A DNA stretch of 64,000 nt from Tetranychus cinnabarinus. Taxonomy: Eukaryota; Arthropoda; Arachnida; Trombidiformes; Tetranychidae. How positions within the stretch are numbered: the first letter of the stretch is position 1; each line of letters starts with the position of its first letter. Of this stretch, positions 1 through 14,111 are shown one piece after another. Below the pieces are notes generated by a model, which was given only the letters and a program-made list of their open reading frames with translations, was not told the DNA's origin and did no database searches. The stretch is from contig WHVY01000007.1 of NCBI GenBank assembly GCA_022266195.1, forward strand, positions 1,364,001 to 1,428,000, written 5' to 3'. The translations under genes were made by a program, and so were the position numbers.

Positions 1-3000
1 CATCAATAAATCCAGCTTCAAATCGTAAGCCTGGAAGTGGACTACAACAGCCAGCAACATCACCATACCATCAACCAGGATTATCTGTTTCAAGAAATCG
101 ACCAAGAACTCAATCATTTAACAGTGGATCAGCGGCAGGTGAGCATTTACCTAAACCTAAACCTCAACAGCCACCACCACCTCCTCCCACACAGCCTCCG
201 TCAACTACAACTACATCAAACAGAGTGCGACCATCAAATCAAGATACTGCACCACGATTACCAACAGGAAGTGGTGTTCCATCAGAGCACGGGCAACCAT
301 TCGGGTTAGTTGACTATGATGATGAGTTATCGTCTGATCAACGTTTCCCAGTATCCGGACCAATTATCGAACAGCCACAGCCACAACCACAACCCCCACC
401 ACCTCCACCACCACCACCACGAACTCGCACACCAACCACAACGCCGCCAACAACAACCGCAATAGCCTTGGTTGTGCATAAACCTCCAAGTAATCGGCAG
501 AGGGTGAATTTTACTCCCATCAATTCACCACCTCAAAGTCAACCATCAAATCCTTATGTTGGAAATGTTAATGATCGATCAGCTCGACCAACATCATCCT
601 CTTCAGGATCAACAGGGTCTAGCTCTTCTTCCTATAACTCAGCCAACAATGACCAGGGATCAAACCGTCGTCGTCCAAGACCAACAAATAAACGTTTAAC
701 GGTACGACCAAAGGTAACCGGCCCACCAACTCTTCCCTCTAGACCAGCCAACCTTTACCCAACCGTTGAACCAGGAACACCTGCAACAAAATGTGATCCA
801 AGAGTTTGTCGTTTACCCGATTGTAATTGTGGTAGTGCATCAATTCCTGGAGGTTTAAAACCCTCTCAAGTACCACAAATGGTGATGATAACATTTGATG
901 ATGCCATAAACGATCTTAACTGGGAAATTTACGAGGAAATATTCAATTCAAAGAGACGCAATCCAAATGGTTGTCCACTTTTAGGTACTTTCTATGTGTC
1001 ACACGAATGGACAGATTATGGCCAAGTACAAACTCTATATTCAAGAGGACATGAAATGGCCTCACATGGTGTAACGTAAGTAACACAATTTAATAAAAAT
1101 AAGATTAAATTGCTAACAAAAAAAAGCAACCTTTGACAAAAATAAACGAGACAAGCTTACCAAATATTAGCTGAAACAGTTTATGCTAATTATGCTTCCT
1201 TTGACCATGTGATTAAGCCATTAAGCCGATTATGCTTTTACAGCTATTTGATATATTCGTTTAACTATTGATATTTAAATTGGTTAATCGATTGTTTTAA
1301 AAGTGATTCAACAAGTGTTTCAAAAGACCTCCAAAGTAAATCAAATCAAATCAAATTGTTTTCCAAATACTAACGAAATGAGCAGTTACACAAAATTGTC
1401 ATTAAAATGCAAATTACATTTTTAAATAGTGAAAAAATAATTAACTAAATTTGCCGCCCACTTTAAATAATAGGGGAAAATGAACATGATGGTAATGATG
1501 ATAATCATCGTCATCACTCTCAGAACTAAATCAACTTTCCTTTTCGCCTTGAACTAAATTCTGAAAAATGAGATTGACAAAAGGATTGAAAATGATGATT
1601 AATTTGAAGAAAGATGGAAGATGAGAAAGAGAAGAGAGAGAAAATCAAGATTCATCTTTTCTTTGAAAAGCAGTTTTAATGAATAGTAGATGAAGATGAG
1701 GATGAAGAAGCTTGATGATGATGAAGATGCGTCAAAAATGATTCATGCTCAATGATTAAAGTCAAACAAATGAAACAGATTCAATTGATAGACACGATTA
1801 TCATTGCAACAAACATGATTATTCACCTCTTCATCTTCATCATTAACATCTTGATTCACTTTGTTTGACTAAACAACAATCCTAATTATGATACATTTGA
1901 TTATTTGATTTAAAATGATAGTAATGATGATCACCAACAATTGATAGTGACATGAATTTTCATTGAAATGTTGAAGGTTACAAGTTAAAATATCATTTGA
2001 ATCTTATTTTTACCTGTCTCACTGATTCAAAATAGTCCAACATTAATCATAATCAGCAGCAATTTGAATCAACAATTAACTTTAAAAGATTACCTTTCCA
2101 TTGAACTTGATAGTAACTTTAAGGTTACAATTTTTACCTTTTTCAAACTGTTGATCAACTCAGCCTTTTTTATGGCTAATTGTTACATTTTATATCAAAA
2201 CAATCATTTTCATTGCATCTTCAATTGTAATCCTTCAAATGGTTTACAATTGTCTGAATAATTAACCTTGCAAGTTAAACATTTCAACTAATCAATTGAC
2301 TTGTATGCTAATTCATAAAGTGCTATTGTTTCACCAGTTGACTAACATTTAACCCAACTTTTACAATTTACATTCAATGATTAGCAAAAGACTTGCTAAA
2401 ACCTTTCTTACAGGTAAAATTGATTTTATTATCATTAATTGAAAATAGCAATTCAATAATACAAACATTATTAAACTCCCAATCAAACTGATTATCATTA
2501 CAATCGACATTTTTAAAACATTATTAATAGACAAAAATAATGGTTTATCAATGAAAACAGATTACAATTGCATTAGCTAATAATGTATATCGTGAAAAAT
2601 GTATTAATAAGTGTTACCATTAAAATGAATTGAGTTAATATTGTTAAATTAACATTTAGTAGACTAAATGCGAAACACAACAATTTAATGAACGAAACAA
2701 TCGAGACTCTGATAAGGAAAACAATTTAATAATAACGAAAAGACTATCCTAATAATTGTTATAATTGTTCACCTTAACTTCCCTTAAAACCTTTTACAAT
2801 TTGATCATTGGAGAGTCACTGATTAACATATTAGTTTAATTATTGGCAGTGAAAAATCAGTGAATTTGCTCTGCGTTTAACTCTCATCTTTTTATCATGT
2901 TAATGGTGAACGTAATTAAGAGTCTACTTGATTACAATTTAACCGATTCTCCGATTAATCCAAGATTGAGTTACATTTTTCGGTTAAAGGGTGAGTCGAT

Positions 3001-6000
3001 TTTATCATCACAATTAACTCTTGTTATAATTGTTGTTGCTTATTGTAATACATTATCATTATTAAAATTATCAAATCATAGACTTTGCTTGTTGGTCCAG
3101 TTTTTGAATTAAAGTTAAGTCCTAATTTGATTGTTAACAATTAACGATTCTTTCCTTTCAGTCACTTTGTCTATTCCAATGGCAATTGTATCATTACATT
3201 TCCGTATCAACAGTTAATCATTTTAATTGCCTTTTTAATTATTGTTTGATGATTACTTCATTCCAAATGAATGGATTCAGTGATAAAAATTTAACTTTAA
3301 TTGTGCCACTTGTCACAGTTTACAGTTCAACTTCAATTGTTGTTGCTTAAAGATGTAAGGTTGAGGCTAATTTAATCATTTAAATCAATCTCTTTCAGTG
3401 TATCATCATTATTGTAATCATGTTAAATCATCTCAATTTATTATAATTACAATTAGAATATAAAAATAAGGTTGAATGTTGGAGAAAAAAGAGAAAGTTT
3501 CGTTGATTTGATTAAATGTAATGATTAACCATCTTAGCTGATCAAAAATTAGACCTTTTTATGTTTAATTTTATCTGATTTACCTTTCAATAAATCTTGC
3601 TGGTTAATTGTTGTCTCTAAAATAGATTTGGTTAACCTTTTTGCTTGTCATTAATTTTGCTGTTTAAGCAAAAAATTAATGAATTGCTGAGTAAATTGTT
3701 AATTCAGTTAATGGAAAACAAAAATATCAACAAAAAAGATTCTCATTTTAAATGCGATGAGTCTAAATCTCATCTTGATCAACAATTAATTGAACTTGGC
3801 TTAAATAGCAATCAAAAGCCTCAAATAGTTTTACCTTTGATTAAAAAGGTGTGAGACTTTGATTGTTGAGCGAGAAAAAAATATTTTAATTTTTGGAGGC
3901 TCATCAATTTATCTGTTGATCAAATGATTACAATTGCGTTCAACTTCCTTAACACTTTTACCTTTCACTTTTTCACTGTTAATTTAATTCCAGCGTAGGT
4001 TGATCACTAATTAATGCATCAACTTAGTCGGTGATAATTAAAGCTCATTAAACTTGGAAAATTTAAATTCATGTAAAAATGTATTTATAACAAAAACCAA
4101 GGAAAAGGTTGGAAAAGGTTTAATTGAATCAACACAGAATTTTAAATTACCTTTTCTTTTGTTATCAATCAAATTTACTAAATAAGCTTCATAATCATTA
4201 TAAATTTGATGCTCATTTTGAATCTTTTGTTTACTCTTCAAGTTTCATTTAAAATTTAGACCCAAATTTGATTATTAACAATTAATCGTTAAATGTTACC
4301 CAATGAAAACACCTTCACTTTTTTTGTTTAAATTAGTTGCCATCTTGATCAATCAACTTAATTGTTTGATGAATCCAATTCTCTGGCCTTATTGTAGTCT
4401 GATTATCTGACTGATTGACTGAGAAACCCTGCTGAATGGAGAAGATGATTTAGTTGTTAAAGATGATTCCTGTTAATCATTATCACCAGCTTATTGTAAA
4501 TCACAATCAAACTAGAATCAAACTAATCACAACTGTCAGGTTTTCATTGTCAACACTCGAATGTGATGTTTTGTTCACTTCTCGAGTTTTACATTCAATC
4601 AATTGGAATCATCAAATATTGCTTCTTATCCATTGTTCAAATCAAAACAATTAACCAGGCTTTTAGATGGTTAAACTTCAAACAATATTTGCACTAATCA
4701 CAATCAGCTTCATTATTGGAACCAATTTTTTTTTCAGCCAAACTTCATCTTCAATCCTTTCCTTATTGTATCTAATATTTGATGAAACAAAAGCTTAAGC
4801 AAACAAACACAATTAACATAATTTTTCATTTTAATGTTGATTTGTAATTAGTTTAGGTTCAAGTAATTAACCATTAGCCATTAAATGTTGATATTGGTTT
4901 GAGGTTGCATTCAAATGAGAAGCCAAATTTTCAATAGTTGCTGGCTTTAAGCTATCATGTAAATGTGTTAATCAATGCAATTACTAGAATTGATTGTTGG
5001 CTCATTTTTGAAACAATCTTTTTCATTTTAACAATAACGTTTAGTAATGTTAATATTGTGTTTTTTAATTGCTAACAATTAAGGTTTGAAAAGAAAGAAA
5101 AAAAGAGTAAATTCGATTCTCGGAAATATCATTCATTTTTTGCTTTTGTTGTATTTTATATTTCGATTGTTACCATTATCAACACCGATATTATCAGCAT
5201 TATCTTTATTATTACCATCATCATGACTATTATCATTATTATTTGATTCGTTCATCTTAAACATCTTCTAACTGTTCGCCTGATTAACTGTCAAATTAAC
5301 GGAATTGAAATGGTTGACTTGGTTAAGGGCTTCAACAATTTGCTTCAATGGCTTTCAATGGCTTTGAGTGTGAGTGTTGAGTGTAACATAGAGATTAGGA
5401 AAGAAATGTTTAAATATAATAGTTAATAATGAACATTAAATAATCGGCTGGATGGTGATGATGATGATGGTGATGAGTATACAATCAGTTAAATTGTGAT
5501 GATAGATACTAAATATCATGTGAAAATAAAATTTTCAACATTTAAACTCTTTTTCTGGTTAACTGAGAAAGTGAATCGATTGCAAGTTGTCAATTGTCAG
5601 CTTTCAAATTCCTATCATTTGGCTTCATCAGGATGGATGGTGAAGATGGATCAGTCAAAAGTTAAGTCGTATGATTGAAGATAAGATGATGGCGATGATG
5701 AGGCTGAGGCTGAAATGAGATTGAAAAAAAAGTGTTATTACGGTTTTTAAAATTGATGACAAAAACAACGATAAAAATATTAATGAAATGATACCAAAAA
5801 CAGTGAAAAATTGTAATGAAATAAAGTTAGTTAATGATTTTGGTTCCTTGCTTTTTCATTTAACTCACTTTTTTGCGAGTGTTTGATGCTTTTTTTTATT
5901 TAATTATAAATTTTGGTTATTTAGTTGATTACCTTGCAGGCGAAAGGTAATCAGCTCAGAAATACTGTCAGAATTGAGAGAAATATTTACGGAAATTTGG

Positions 6001-9000
6001 TTTCTCTCCTTTTTGTTCAAACTTACACTTATCTTTTTAATTTCATAAATATATTTATATATAAATTTATAAATATAATTTAATTTATAGAAAGTTATAT
6101 ATTTATTCATCCCTTAGTTTAAATTTTTATTTACATGTAACTAAATTTAAACACCTCATCATTAACTAATCAACTGTTCATTAATAAACCCGAATGGTTA
6201 TCCTTTGTTTACTTGGTTTCACCTTTTACCCGAAAAGGTTAGGCTAATTTACATCAATTGGTTTACTTTTAAATCTATTTAGTTGGTTATTTGGATAACA
6301 ATTATTCAAGTTGATCAAATTGTGATTATCACAATAATTGTATTTTGTTAGGGATTGTATTTCAATCAAATATCTAATCCATTATTTGATTAGTTTTGTT
6401 TGTAGGTTAAAAATTGAAGCAAATAACCAACAATTGTAAGGCAATTTTTTTTCTGGTAACTGCAACTTTTTTTTCCTTAAACCATTACTATTTAATAACC
6501 ACCAAATGGTCCTAATAATCATTGTTATTACAGTATTATGGTTAATGCTATTGTATCTTGTATTATCATAATTACCTGTTATAAGTGGAAATTTTCTAGC
6601 CTTTATTTGAATAACGATAATCTCTCCAATCAATTGGCTGCTAATCATGGTAGTAGCAATGCTATTTAAAAGCGATTTACTCAACTGGATCTTGTTTCTT
6701 TTGAATATCGAACATTTAATTGTACCACAATATTTTGTATATTTAATTCATTGTCAATTATACGCAGTTAATCAGCCACAAATCACAGTTTACTGTAAAC
6801 AAGTGTATATTGAATTACTTCTGTACGTATTTGGTAATACAGGAAGAATGATCAACCAGTAAATCAGGGGCCAGTTCAGGGCTTAATAAATTGGGTTCAT
6901 CAAGAAATTGGTTCATTCCAATCCATTGTTAGAGCAAAATTTATCAGGTTCAAATGAAATTTTCCATCCAATCGAGTGTAAACTTGACTTTTGAATTGGG
7001 TTACAGATAAAAATCAACTATGGATCAGCTAATCACTATTATTACCCGAAAATTTTGCTAATTGCTGCGATACAATATCGTCCAGCTTTCACTTTCAATC
7101 CTCAGGCAATGAGTGTTGCTGATAACACGATCAGATTGTTGTTTATGCTTGATTGGTGATTGCGAATGTTTTGATAAGTTGCTGCTGTTCAAGTGGCTTT
7201 AGTAGTAATTGGACTGTGATAATTTTATTCAATGCACATTTACCTAAAGAATTGCATATCAGCTAACCTCTGCAGTTGATGTAGTTTTCATTTTCACGTT
7301 CATTATTCGTTACCTACAGTTTGTGTTGGTAAAAAAAGTCACCATTTTTTGTTTCTCCTTATTGGTGAACCAACAATTTAGGACAGGATAACAGTGTAAC
7401 TGTTGGTGGAACGTGTTGAGCGACGATAATCTAGATTTTAAGATTGATAAAGCCTTTTTCAATCTTTCCAATCACTCTGCCTTTCAATGTCACCAATTGA
7501 TGTAATTGATTAAGCCGCCTTCAGCTGGGATGGTTTGCTTGATGCGACAATTAGATGTTGAGTTCTTATTACCATCCTTGTCATTAGCATAAATTTATAA
7601 TCAATTGGTTACTATGATTGGTAAAATCATTACCAAGGTTGAGGGTTAATAACAGCAAAATTGTTTTATCCTCAATCCTCAAAACGGTTTGGTTTACTTT
7701 TGTCTTTAACTCCATTTACCTGTAACAAGATGCAAAAAAAAGAGAGAAAGACAAATTAATTTACTAACAATACAAGCTAATGTCAACAAGTAGCTAATTA
7801 AAAATAGTTATTCAAAGAAATATCAATTATTTGGCTTTAAAATAAGACAAACCGTACAAAAAAAGCATATCATAAACGTGGTTGTAAATAAGCACAAAAA
7901 GCATAAAACTTACCCACTTGTGAGATGGAAAAGCAAACAACTTGAATTGAAATAGACACAGCTTTTCACCGAAAATCGATTCTTGGTAGTCTTATTGATT
8001 AGCATACAATTCAGGATAATATGCTTGATTATAAACCAGCAAAAGATTTAAATAAGATAAGTTAATTAAATAAATAATCCTTCATTTATGAGAAACGTCG
8101 ACATTGAAAGTAAAACGGTTACATAAAAAGCAAAATGCATAATCATGTGATTAAAATTAAATTTCCCTCCAAAACCAAAAAAGGGGGAAATGAAGGCGCT
8201 ATTGTTTTTCAAACATGTCAACTCATTTTAATTGTCAGCCATTGTTAATTTTTAATTAAATCTTTATCATGTCCTTAAACCAGCTTTAATTTGTTTTTTT
8301 GTTGTAATTACAATCAAGTTTATTAACGATGTTTAATCCATCAAAAGGTTGATTTTGGTCACTATCAATGTAAGTCTTGTAAACATAATTTTTAATTTTG
8401 CTTTTCTTTCTTATTCAGTCATAGTTTTGGTGAAAAATTTTCAACCAGTCAATGGCATAAAGAGATTCATGGTCAACGTGAAATACTTTATCTTTATGGT
8501 GGTGTCAAGATGGAGGATGTTAGAGGCATGAGGGCTCCATTCCTGCAAATTGGTGGTAATAAGATGTTCCAAATGCTTTACAATGACAATTTTACTTATG
8601 ACTCGTCCATGCCCGTGTTTGACAATAAGCCACCATTTTGGCCCTACACATTGGACTACTCTGTTAATCATGAATGTATGATTGCTCCATGTCCAACTGA
8701 ATCGTTTCCCGGCGTTTGGGAAGTCGGTAAGTTAACCTTTTCAGTCTGCTCATCAGTTTTCCAGTCTTTCAAAAAAACAAATTCTGACAATAGTTAACCA
8801 GCCTTGCTTAATTCCGTACAAATTTGATTTGACTCTAACAAGTTGCTTTCTTCTCTCTATCTCTCCCTCTTCATACTAGTTGTGGTGCTATATCTTGATT
8901 TAATTAATTCAATTTAACACCAATCTCTCTCTCATCTATCAAGACCCTCTCTCACCTTTTACCTTGCTTCTCAAAATGTTTAGTCCCTCTCTTCCTCTTA

Positions 9001-12000
9001 CTTATTAATTTCAAGTCGGAAGTGATGAAGAAATGATGAACATTTGATTGAGACACTTAATGAGAAATCGAGAAAGCAAGAGAATCGTGTTATTGTTGAT
9101 TCATTTGCTTTGTTGACGTTGTTAACTTGGTTGATAGTTGATGCCGTGTTGCACGATCTACCAGTTTCTTCATAGCAATAGACTAGCGAATGATGGAATC
9201 ACGGATTTATTCAGAAAAATTTCGCTGATTATGATGATAATGATGATGAAAAGAGGCAAATAGTATAAATCTTGTTACCTTTTTATATCATTCTAACTTT
9301 CCTTGAGCCTCAAGTTCAGTTATCCTCTCAATTATCCAATTACTTTTCATCATGTTTTTCATTCATATTCATTTAGTTCAATTTTTACGGTGACACTCAG
9401 TTTTTCCAGTCCTGTCAGCGCTTTTTTCCCCTTTTTATTTCGTCAATCTTTCTCTTTTTTTCTCGTAAAACCCGATTCAAAGCTATTATTTGGAGACGTT
9501 AGATCAAACAGATCATCATTGCCATCGTTAACTGCATCAACCAACACTTGACTTGAGTACCGTCTACAATTTACCCTTTAATAACAATGCTACTTGACTT
9601 GACAGGCAATCGTAAAGTTGAATGTTAACTAAATATATCATGTACAGTACGATATTGATTCATCTTTCATTTAACAAATGTATTATCTAAGATGTAATAA
9701 TTAGATAAAAATAACCCACTCATAATGACCAGGAGACTTTTTGCTTCTTGAAAACATCATCTTTATTTATTCAGTCAACTTGATCAGTTTAATAACCAGT
9801 AGTGTTATTTTTATGTCCATTGCATTTCACGATTACAATAATTTATGTGATCATCAAGCAAAAATTTTGTGAATTGTGAACTAAAAGGCAACTAAAACAA
9901 TGGTTAATCATGGTTAGATTATCATCTTGAAAAATTGAACAACAATTTAAGGAAATGAAATCTAAATCATTCTAGTGTTTCCACTTTTGATTCTACTTGA
10001 TTGATTCCACTTTTATAAATGAAAACTGATCTCAATTATTCTTTATTATTTTAGTTGATCAAAAAGCCTTTTTAATCATTTTTAATGAAAATAATGATGA
10101 TGATCTTATCAAGTCCGATGTTAGATCACTCTTCCGGATCGCTCCTTAACTCAAGTAGTGATTTGCCATTTTTTGTGTGTTGGTTAACTTCATTAAATAT
10201 ACTTTTAGAGAAATCAAATTTAGTTTATTGTAACAATTAACTGCACGTTCAGCTAGCAAAATAAGGGAATTACTATTGATGATTAATGTCGATTGCGAAG
10301 AGTAAAAGTGTGTTTCATGATGGAATCAAAATTTGATCAATTTTTACATAAGTAGTTGACCAAGAAGAGGACGGTAATGATGAACAAGATGAAAATAGGA
10401 TCAGATGGAGGAACATTAATTTCCGCATTTTCCAGGAGTCCATCAATTTATTGTTATAGATTGTCAATTATTAGATTAATTTAACCCATTTCAAGTATTT
10501 AGCTTCTCTCTGATTCAACAAATCAAATCAACAATTTAATATTATTTGCTATTACTTTTCATCACTTTATCGTCATTATTTTATTATCACCACTTTCGCT
10601 TTCATCCAAGATTTAAAGAACCATTTTTTGATTAATCTTTTCAAAATTTGATTGCAATTTTAATCATGATTTATTTTCTTAGCAATGAGTGCAATTGTTA
10701 TTGGAACATTTGTTGTCCATTTTTACCGTTTCAACTCTTTACGTGAGTTATTTACAATTGAAATCATAAAATGATGATAAGTTGACGATTAAGTTGTAAA
10801 AATTGTTACAGAATTATCTATTAGAATTGATCTTTTCTCTCGAAATTTAATGCATTTAAGGACTCAGAATTGAAACAAGGCTATTTAGGTCAATAATTTG
10901 GGTGCTTTTCCAACTTTACTTTTCAAGATTTGTGTGTTTAAAATGAAAAATGATGTTCAAATCGTTTAATGATCTTCGTTTTTCACATTTTCTTGTCCTT
11001 TTTATTTGCAATACAAAGTATTACCGTAAAAATACAGTAAAATTGGATATTATTGATGCTGGTGGCAATGGTGATGATTAAGAGATAGAAATGAATTAAA
11101 TTGAAATAATCTATGTTATCACTGTTTAAAAAGATAATCTTTTGCTCCGATTCCATCATCATTAGTATAAACACAATTATCCTCATCCGTCTTTTTACTG
11201 ATCAGATGAAAGTAAATTTTAGTTGTCTTCCTGGTTGATTAGTTAAAATTGATTGTTGAAAAGATCGTTGATTCATTAACTTGGGTCAAGTCTGGGTTTG
11301 CAATTAATTTACTTCTTCATCTTTACCTTCCAAATCAACAATCAAAGATGGTTTCTTGAATGAAAATGAAAAATACTGTAAAGGACATACTGCAAAAACT
11401 TTGACTTTTGAATTAAGAGTAACCTGTGGTTAAAAATTATGTTACAAATTGTTCATTCTTTGTTTATTTAATTAATAATTGATCAATATTTTCAAAGTTG
11501 GTCTCTATTGATAGCCAGGGACCAGAGGCTCTTTCGTATGTAAGATAATCCTTTCTAATCCGCCTCGTTCATTTTAAATTTGAGATTAGCCAAAAGGCTT
11601 TCAAAATAGCTAGCATTGAATTTTTTGAGATTATTTTTCATTCTTTTGTTAATTGCTCGGAATTCTGAGTGACAAATCGACCTGAATTAACACAATTATT
11701 TAATTGACCCTTAAAGTTTCAATTTGTGTTAATTTTAGAACTTCATGCTTTTAAAACGCCCCGCAGTGTAAGTTTGAAAAATTATTGGAAATTTTTGTTG
11801 AATTTTACGAGCATTTTCGATCATTTCAAAAAATCGTAAATGTTGGATAACTTTTGAACCATAATACGGATCGATCTCAGATTTAAATCCAGTATTGACG
11901 CAAATCTGATCCCTATTTCCTGAAAATTTCAGGCCTATAGCTATAAAACTTAATATAAATTCCAATCAAAATATTTGTAACATAATTTTTCACCACAGGT

Positions 12001-14111
12001 TAGGGACTTAGATGGTTTGTAGGGGCATAAAAACTTAGTCCAACAGTGTTATTAAAAGTCCAACAGTGTTTCCAGATCGACCGTTTTCGAGCAAATGGAG
12101 GTCAAAGTTGAAACTTCGATTGCCTTTTGTACAGTCATATGACAAGATTTTTTCATCAAAATCATTTTTTAGATTTAACTTTTAATTGTCTATAAGAATA
12201 TCATCATTTCATTTGTCTCATCTATCTAGTCGCGTCAGTCCAGAAAAACGGCGCATTCCGACATTTCATTCGCTATCGTTCCTAGATGTAAAGAATAGTC
12301 TCAAACTCTGTATATGACGTTTCATGACCTTGATATTTTTTTTGTGTGATAGAACTTTGATTTTATGATGATTAGTCGAAAAATCGGTCTCATATATGCT
12401 GTGGTTCATGCGTTATCACCGTTCGTTTGTTCGAGGTCACTTTCTCATAACAGAGAAACTGGCGATCAGACAAAAAAAGTTTTCGATCATTGATGTCCCC
12501 CTATTTTTAATAGCACTATTGGACTCAGTTTTTATGCCCCTACAAACCATCTAAGTCCCTACTCTTGACTCAAAAATCAAAGTTTTTGCAGTATGTCCTT
12601 ACTTGAAAAATCCCAACTCCAATTAAACTGTTGATATCATATAAACCATTGAAACCCATAAGCTTTCAAACAAAATCTTAGCAAATTAATAATCATTGAT
12701 GGCTTTTAAACATCAAAATCAAAGGATACAACTAAAATTAATTGATCACTGCGATTGAGGGTCAATATTAGATTATTATTTCAGTATTTTCCGATTTTTT
12801 CTCGTCTTTTTATCAACTTTTTTGTATTTTCTCTTTTTACTGGAAAAAAATGCTCAAATCACTTTCACACAATCTTTTTCAATACTCACACGCATTTTAA
12901 ATAAAACTCACAACAATCAACAACAAAAACTATGAGGTCAATTAACAGGCGTACAATTGATATTAATCATTATAACAGTATTTAATGCGCTGGTGGTTGT
13001 AAAGGGACAAGGTCAATAATAATAAACCATCAGTAGCATCATTAAATCAACAATTGAATCTATTGCTTGTTACTCATAGTAACTCTGAATTTTCCATGTT
13101 GACCATGAATACAGAAACTCTGAATCTTAATCAAGACTAGCAAAAATTTACATTCGTTTTCTCATTTAACTAATTTTCTTCTCTAATAGAGCTAATTTTT
13201 CTTCCATTCTCTCAACATATGATACTAATTATATTTTATTTAATCATTAAATCTCTACATGCAACTCTGTTTTACTCAGTATTAATTGTTTGATCACTTT
13301 ATACCACACCTTTGCCACAAATTGAAAGATGATGATACTTTTTGGCTATTAATCACTTGATAGGAAAAATTGAAAACTTATTGCCATCAAACTTGATTAT
13401 CATGATCATTATTAACTTAATCATTTACTAATTATCGCTTAGATGTTAATTTCAATCTTGCACTCTACCAAGCTGCCAATTTTCTTTGACAATTAATCTT
13501 TTTCTTTCTCTTGCTTTCATTTGATTTCAATTATTTACTTTACCTTCCACCTCTATCCATCTTAATTAGGTTATATGTTGTTGATTAATTTGATTTATCT
13601 TGCTAATCAAAACCATTTTCAAACCATTTACTTGTTTTTGTTACTCTTAGGTATGGTTATGTGGGAAGACCTTCGTGGTGGCCGTTGCTCAATGGGTGAT
13701 GCTTGCTCCAACCCAAGTGACGAAGATGGCGTTTATAACATGCTTTTACGTAATTTCAAGCGTCATTACAACTCTAATCGAGCTCCTTTCGGTCTCTATT
13801 ATCACTCGGCCTGGTTTAACACTGCTCATCACAGGAAAGGCTTCATGCGATTCATGGACGAAATTTTATCTTATGGCGATGTATACTTTACCACTAAGTG
13901 GCAAATGCTTCAATGGGTACGAAATCCAACTCCCATTTCAACTGTAAACTCATTTGAACCCTGGGATTGTAAAAAAATGGTTGAAAATCGACCTGGAGCT
14001 TGTAATCATCCAACTGTTTGTAATGTTCGTGGACAACATGGACATCGTTTCATGAAAACCTGCCAATCATGTCCTTCATTTTACCCTTGGCTTGGCAAAA
14101 CAGGACTTTAA
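1..14111 (+). CDS. Cda5: Chitin deacetylase, Cda5-like (3' part, three exons)
   Basis: Partial gene, cut by the left window edge. Exons are 1-1075 (open from base 3), 8419-8726 and 13651-14111, with GT..AG introns of 7.3 and 4.9 kb. The first ~260 residues are a low-complexity Pro/Gln/Ser/Thr linker; the CE4 deacetylase domain begins near base 810 at CDPRVCRLPDC. The CE4 motifs are all there: TFDDA (891-905), HGVTHSF across the first splice junction, RAPFLQIGGN, DSSMPVFDN, and LYYHSAW in the last exon. The protein ends in a Cys-rich tail (CNHPTVCNVRG..CQSCPSFYPW). The family is secreted and removes acetyl groups from chitin in cuticle or gut lining. The chitin-binding domain expected at the N-terminus would lie left of the window. 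The long linker fits the insect Cda5 group, which is why I use that symbol; assignment to a chitin deacetylase is sure, the subgroup less so. Confidence 0.93.
1076..8418 (+). other. Long intron 1 of the chitin deacetylase gene
   Basis: It starts with GTAAGT and ends in TTATTCAG. It is AT-rich, with GAT/ATC-type microsatellite stretches near 1480-1740 and 5450-5480. The open frames inside are short, lack splice-supported partners and resemble no protein I know. I see no gene and no RNA gene in it. Confidence 0.8.
5455..5480. repeat. GAT/GGT microsatellite
   Basis: A short run of GATGAT/GATGGT triplets in the first intron of the deacetylase gene. No function is suggested. Confidence 0.7.
11386..12600. 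mobile_element. Non-coding inverted-repeat element A, interrupted by element B
   Basis: The left end (about 11386-11421, continuing at 12003-12055) and the right end (about 12513-12600) are imperfect inverted copies of each other. The outer ends read AGGACATACTGCAAAAACTT and the inner parts GGGACTTAGATGGTTTGTAG. The left arm is split by element B. The phrase TAGGGGCATAAAAACT, and the internal phrase around 12083-12130 (TTTTCGAG..AAAGTTGAAACTTCGAT), recur in the fold-back elements at 27.5-30.9 and 53.6-56.2 kb, so this belongs to the same broad family. No transposase reading frame is visible. Confidence 0.75.
11422..12000. mobile_element. Element B: 579-bp TIR element flanked by TA
   Basis: The ends are inverted copies of 28 bases with one mismatch (ACCTGTGGT then AAAAATTATGTTACAAAT). 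The element is flanked by TA on both sides (11420-11421 and 12001-12002). Removing it with one TA restores the left arm of element A so that it matches the right arm. A TA target duplication fits Tc1/mariner-type insertion. No coding capacity is evident. Confidence 0.8.

Larger units (their letters stand above)
8727..13650 (+). other. Long intron 2 of the chitin deacetylase gene
   Basis: It starts with GTAAGT and ends in TTACTCTTAG. Apart from the nested inverted-repeat elements at about 11386-12600 it is AT-rich with no supportable gene. Confidence 0.8.
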
